Made by a program: the position numbers and the translations under genes. A stretch of 51,112 nucleotides of DNA from Rhodococcus sp. (in: high G+C Gram-positive bacteria) (GTDB taxonomy: Bacteria; Actinomycetota; Actinomycetes; Mycobacteriales; Mycobacteriaceae). The notes under the pieces are model-generated. The model ran no database searches. It had not been told where the DNA came from and saw nothing but the letters and a program-made list of their open reading frames with translations. The stretch spans positions 1 to 51,112 of the forward strand of contig NZ_JAHFVG010000043.1 in NCBI RefSeq assembly GCF_023264675.1. Direction: 5' to 3'. Below are positions 48,154-51,112 of this stretch, one piece after another. Position 1 is the first letter of the stretch. Every line of letters starts with the position of its first letter.

Positions 48154-50193
48154 ATGAAGCTTCTCCCGATCCTGACAACCCACGACGGCAGCTCCGCACG
48201 GTCGAATCTGACCTGCAAGTACAAGTGCGGCGATGCCTGCTTCCACGAGGTCCCCAACACGTCGAAGGGCCAGTACTTCGGCGACATCGTCAAGACGGCG
48301 ATGTCGCGGCGCGGAGTGCTTCGCGGCGGCGCGCTGGCCGTGGTGGCGGTGGGTGCGGGTGGTGCACTCGCGGCGTGCAGTACCGACGAACCCGCGTCAC
48401 CGGGAACCAGCGGCACGACGGCTCCGCCCGTCGACGGTGTGGACTTCACCGCGGTCGAGCCGAACACCGAGGATGCCGTGGTGGTGCCCGAGGGATACGA
48501 GCAGGGCGTGATCATCCGCTGGGGCGATCCCGTCGTCGAGGGTGCTCCGGCGTTCGACTTCGACAAGCAGACGGCGGCGGCGCAGGCCAAGCAGTTCGGT
48601 TTCAACAACGACTTCGCCGGCCTGCTCCCCATCGAGGGGACCGACAACTCCTATCTGCTGGTGGTCAACCACGAGTACACCACCGAACCGTTCCTGTTCA
48701 AGGGATACGACGCCGAGAACCCCACTCGCGAGCAGTTCGACATCGCCCTTGCCGCGCATGGCCTTTCGGTCGTCCAGGTGAACGGTGAGAGCGGAAGCGG
48801 CAAACTGACCCCGTCCTTCGGCCAGTACAACCGTCGGATCACCGGGACCACCGAGTTCGTCGTCACCGGGCCCGCCGCGGGCAGCGACTTCCTCAAGACG
48901 TCGGTCGATCCGAGCGGCACCAAGGCCTTCGGCACGTTCAACAACTGCTCGGGCGGACTCACCCCGTGGGGCACCGTGCTCTCGGGCGAAGAGAACATCA
49001 ACCAGTACTTCGGCAACGCCGAGTCCGTCACCGAACCCGTTGCCGCAGCACGGCTTGCGCGCTACGGCATCGAGGGCGCCGCCAGCGACCGCAAGTGGGA
49101 GCGCTTCGACAAGCGGTTCGATCTGGCACAGGAACCCAACGAGGTCAACCGATTCGGCTATGTCGTCGAGGTGGATCCGTGGGACCCGAGCTCGACCCCG
49201 ATCAAGCACACCGCCCTCGGCCGGTTCAAGCACGAGGCTGCGACGATCTACGTCACCGACGACGGCACCGTCGTCGCCTACAGCGGTGACGACGAGCGCT
49301 TCGACTACATGTACAAGTTCGTCTCGAGTCGGCAGATGATGTCCGGAAACGGCCAGGCGGCCAAGCGGCACAATCTGACGCTGCTCGACGCCGGAACCCT
49401 GTACGTCGCGGTGCTCACCGGCGACGCACCCGATGCGATCGACGGCAGCGGAACGTTGCCCTCGACAGGAAAGTTCGCCGGCAAGGGCGAGTGGATTCCG
49501 CTGTTGCGCACCGGCGAGGACGGCAAGGGCGAGTCGCTCGTCGACGGTATGTCGGCCGAGGAGGTTGCCGTCTTCACCCGTCAGGCAGGGGACAAGGTGG
49601 GTGCGACGAAGATGGACCGCCCCGAGGACTTCGAGCCGAACCCGGTGACCGGCAAGGTGTACGTCGCGTTGACCAACAACACCAACCGCGGAACCGAGGG
49701 CAAAGCCGCGGCCGACGAGGCGAACCCACGCAACAAGAACAAGAACGGCCAGATCCTCGAGCTCGAGGACGACCACGCAGGGACGACGTTCGTCTGGAAC
49801 CTCCTCATCGTCGCCGGCGACCCCAACGAGGCGGACACGTACTTCGGCGGCTTCGACAAGTCTCAGGTGAGCCCGATCTCGTGCCCGGACAACCTGGCGT
49901 TCGACTCCAAGGGCAACCTCTGGATCTCCACCGACGGCAATGCTCTCGACTCCAACGACGGGCTGTTCGCGGTGGTTCTGGACGGTGAACGCCGCGGCGA
50001 GACCCGACAGTTCCTGACGGTGCCTGCGGGGGCCGAGACGTGTGGCCCGATCGTCACGGACGACCGCGTCGTCGTCTCGGTACAGCACCCGGGTGAGTTC
50101 GACGAGGCGTCGGCCGACAATCCGATCTCGCACTGGCCCGACGGCGGCGATTCGCAGCCGCGTCCGTCGATGGTCGCGGTCTGGAAAGCCTGA
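48154..50193 (+). CDS. phoX: PhoX-family (DUF839) Tat-exported phosphatase
   Basis: A 679-residue calcium/iron-type alkaline phosphatase of the PhoX family. The first 50 residues carry CKYKCGDACFHEVPNTS, typical of actinobacterial PhoX. A Tat signal follows (SRRGVLRGGALAVVAV) ending in LAACS, so a lipoprotein is likely. Family landmarks include NCSGGLTPWGTVLSGEEN, GRFKHEAATIYVTDDG and SCPDNLAFDSKGNLWISTDG. It frees phosphate from organic esters outside the cell. PHO-box-like repeats lie upstream and a terminator downstream. Confidence 0.9.
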   Translation: MKLLPILTTHDGSSARSNLTCKYKCGDACFHEVPNTSKGQYFGDIVKTAMSRRGVLRGGALAVVAVGAGGALAACSTDEPASPGTSGTTAPPVDGVDFTAVEPNTEDAVVVPEGYEQGVIIRWGDPVVEGAPAFDFDKQTAAAQAKQFGFNNDFAGLLPIEGTDNSYLLVVNHEYTTEPFLFKGYDAENPTREQFDIALAAHGLSVVQVNGESGSGKLTPSFGQYNRRITGTTEFVVTGPAAGSDFLKTSVDPSGTKAFGTFNNCSGGLTPWGTVLSGEENINQYFGNAESVTEPVAAARLARYGIEGAASDRKWERFDKRFDLAQEPNEVNRFGYVVEVDPWDPSSTPIKHTALGRFKHEAATIYVTDDGTVVAYSGDDERFDYMYKFVSSRQMMSGNGQAAKRHNLTLLDAGTLYVAVLTGDAPDAIDGSGTLPSTGKFAGKGEWIPLLRTGEDGKGESLVDGMSAEEVAVFTRQAGDKVGATKMDRPEDFEPNPVTGKVYVALTNNTNRGTEGKAAADEANPRNKNKNGQILELEDDHAGTTFVWNLLIVAGDPNEADTYFGGFDKSQVSPISCPDNLAFDSKGNLWISTDGNALDSNDGLFAVVLDGERRGETRQFLTVPAGAETCGPIVTDDRVVVSVQHPGEFDEASADNPISHWPDGGDSQPRPSMVAVWKA

Positions 50194-50207
50194 CGAACCC
50201 GACAAAT

Positions 50208-50245
50208 GGGCCCGCGTTAACCGTTCTTCGGCGGTTGCGCGGGCC
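50208..50245 (+). terminator. Terminator after phoX
   Basis: A long stem pairs GGCCCGCG plus AACCG with CGGTT plus CGCGGGCC around a short loop, followed by TTCGTCGTTGTT. Confidence 0.65.
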
Positions 50246-50314
50246 TTCGTCGTTGTTAAGTTTCATTCAATCGGACGACGGCTTCTGTGACTTGTGAACA
50301 GGTGTCCTCTGAGT

Positions 50315-50343
50315 TGGTAACGGCGGTTGACCGCTGGTAACGG
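50315..50343 (+). promoter_or_regulatory. Direct repeats and dyad upstream of the NRPS gene
   Basis: TGGTAACGG occurs at 50315-50323 and 50335-50343, 20 bp apart, with the dyad GCGGT-TG-ACCGC between them. They are a candidate activator or repressor site for the NRPS operon. No iron-box consensus was seen. Confidence 0.4.
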
Positions 50344-50481
50344 TTGTGTAAACCTCGGAATGACATACCTGGTGGTTGGGATTTTTCGATCAGGTTGCGA
50401 ACGACGTCTCGGGGCAACGTTCGCTGTGCCGATCCCACGATCTTCGCCGGGACAACGCTCCGGCAATCAGGGGAGCGCATT

Positions 50482-51112
50482 GTGGAATCGGCCGATACAG
50501 TCACCGCACCCGAGACCGATCCGTTCCCCCTGACCGCAGCCCAGCGCGGCTTGTGGTTCGCTCAGCACCTCGTGCCCGACGTGCCGATCACCATTGCCAA
50601 CTACATCGACATCCGCGGCGCGATGGATCACGAGCGTATGCGCGAGTCGGTGGAACAGGCCGCGGCGGAACTCGGCGCCGGATCACTTCGTCTGATCGAG
50701 ATCGACGGTGAACCCCATCAGTACGTCGAGACTCGCGCCGAGCACGACTCGGAACAACTCGACTTCTCCGGCGAACCCGATCCGGTGAGCGCAGCGCTGG
50801 CATGGATGCGAAGCACATACTCCGCACCGATCGATCTGGTCGCGGGGCCGCTGATCAAGGCTGCCACTCTTCGAATCGATTCCGAACGCACATTCTGGTA
50901 CTCACACGTCCATCACCTGGCCCTGGATGGTTACGGCGCGGTGCGGTTGATGAATCGCGCCGCCGAGATCTACACCGCCGCCGCCGAGGGCAACGACCCG
51001 GCGCCGTCGAAGGCGGGGGCTCTGGAAGAGGTCTATGCCGCCGAGGCCGATTACCGGAAGTCCGCGCGGTTCGAGAAGGACCGGCTCTACTGGCAGGGGA
51101 AGACACAGGATC
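50482..51112 (+). CDS. Nonribosomal peptide synthetase, N-terminal condensation domain (partial)
   Basis: The frame is open from the GTG at 50482 (AGGGGAG just upstream) to the window end, giving 210 residues. It is the first half of a condensation domain: FPLTAAQRGLWFAQHLVPD is core C1, and HHLALDGYGAVRLM carries the catalytic HHxxxDG motif. A condensation domain at the very N-terminus suggests an EntF-like module that accepts a carrier-bound acyl or starter group. The product cannot be told; siderophore-type peptides are common in Rhodococcus. Confidence 0.88.
   Translation, partial: MESADTVTAPETDPFPLTAAQRGLWFAQHLVPDVPITIANYIDIRGAMDHERMRESVEQAAAELGAGSLRLIEIDGEPHQYVETRAEHDSEQLDFSGEPDPVSAALAWMRSTYSAPIDLVAGPLIKAATLRIDSERTFWYSHVHHLALDGYGAVRLMNRAAEIYTAAAEGNDPAPSKAGALEEVYAAEADYRKSARFEKDRLYWQGKTQD

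Noticed and set aside
48397..50205. A 602-codon open frame antisense to phoX
   Set aside because: High GC keeps the opposite strand open. Its translation is Arg/Val/Gly-rich with no family, while the plus strand encodes a clear PhoX.
50246..50481. An iron-repressor (IdeR/DmdR-type) box before the NRPS gene
   Set aside because: No TTAGGTTAGGCTAACCTAA-like sequence is present in the gap.

Overview
The window reads as the chromosome of a high-GC actinobacterium of the order Mycobacteriales, most likely Rhodococcus or a close relative. The best evidence is gene order. On the minus strand there is the first codon block of rpsF (1-22), a GT87-type glycosyltransferase (21593-23179), ponA1 (23189-25765) and a DUF5318 protein (25869-26300). 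Facing away are a DUF1707 protein, a padR gene and ino1 (26388-29905). This mirrors the M. tuberculosis block from ino1 (Rv0046c) to rpsF (Rv0053). Many genes also have a TANNNT box 6-7 nt before an ATG or GTG, the leaderless arrangement common in this order. PPE-like and EspG-like proteins are present too.

Region 1 (1-21.6 kb) looks like an accessory block set between rpsF and its usual neighbours. It starts with a second GT87 protein. Next comes a two-component locus: a LuxR-type response regulator, a membrane histidine kinase, and a membrane partner that looks like a kinase without its histidine. A 1268-residue nSTAND NTPase with WD40 repeats follows, flanked by two stand-alone LuxR-type HTH proteins related to the regulator's output domain. 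Then comes a tellurium-resistance/stress (Ter) locus: DUF475, TerD, a coiled-coil protein, an HpcH/citrate-lyase-like enzyme, a large phosphoribosyltransferase/TRSP/PELOTA fusion, a HAD hydrolase and a two-domain TerD protein. A PPE-like type VII secretion substrate and its EspG chaperone sit inside the Ter locus. An alpha/beta hydrolase closes the block.

Region 2 (21.6-29.9 kb) is the conserved core block: GT87, PonA1, DUF5318, two DUF1707 membrane proteins, PadR and inositol-phosphate synthase.

Region 3 (29.9-37 kb) holds a catabolic-looking operon (hydrolase, PF10118 diiron-like protein, ferredoxin-type reductase) divergent from a TetR gene with twin operator-like palindromes. A sugar ABC importer (binding protein, two permeases, a 58-residue membrane protein, no ATPase) follows.

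Region 4 (37-51.1 kb) has a DUF2786 protein and a second kinase/pseudokinase pair without a regulator. It continues with a MerR-SDR divergent pair, several small enzymes (NTF2-like, TfoX-like, two methyltransferases, TIGR04338 metalloprotein, F420-type LLM oxidoreductase), an amino-acid ABC importer, a PhoX phosphatase with a PHO-box-like upstream repeat, and the start of an NRPS condensation domain cut by the window end.

Two compound palindromes with the same architecture (29906-29963 and 48013-48070) start directly after TAG stop codons and show compensatory base changes. Together with the kinase/pseudokinase pairs, the nSTAND/LuxR cluster and the Ter/EspG locus, they are the most interesting signals. 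No tRNA, rRNA, insertion sequence or CRISPR array was recognised. No stretch over 300 bases lacks a gene.
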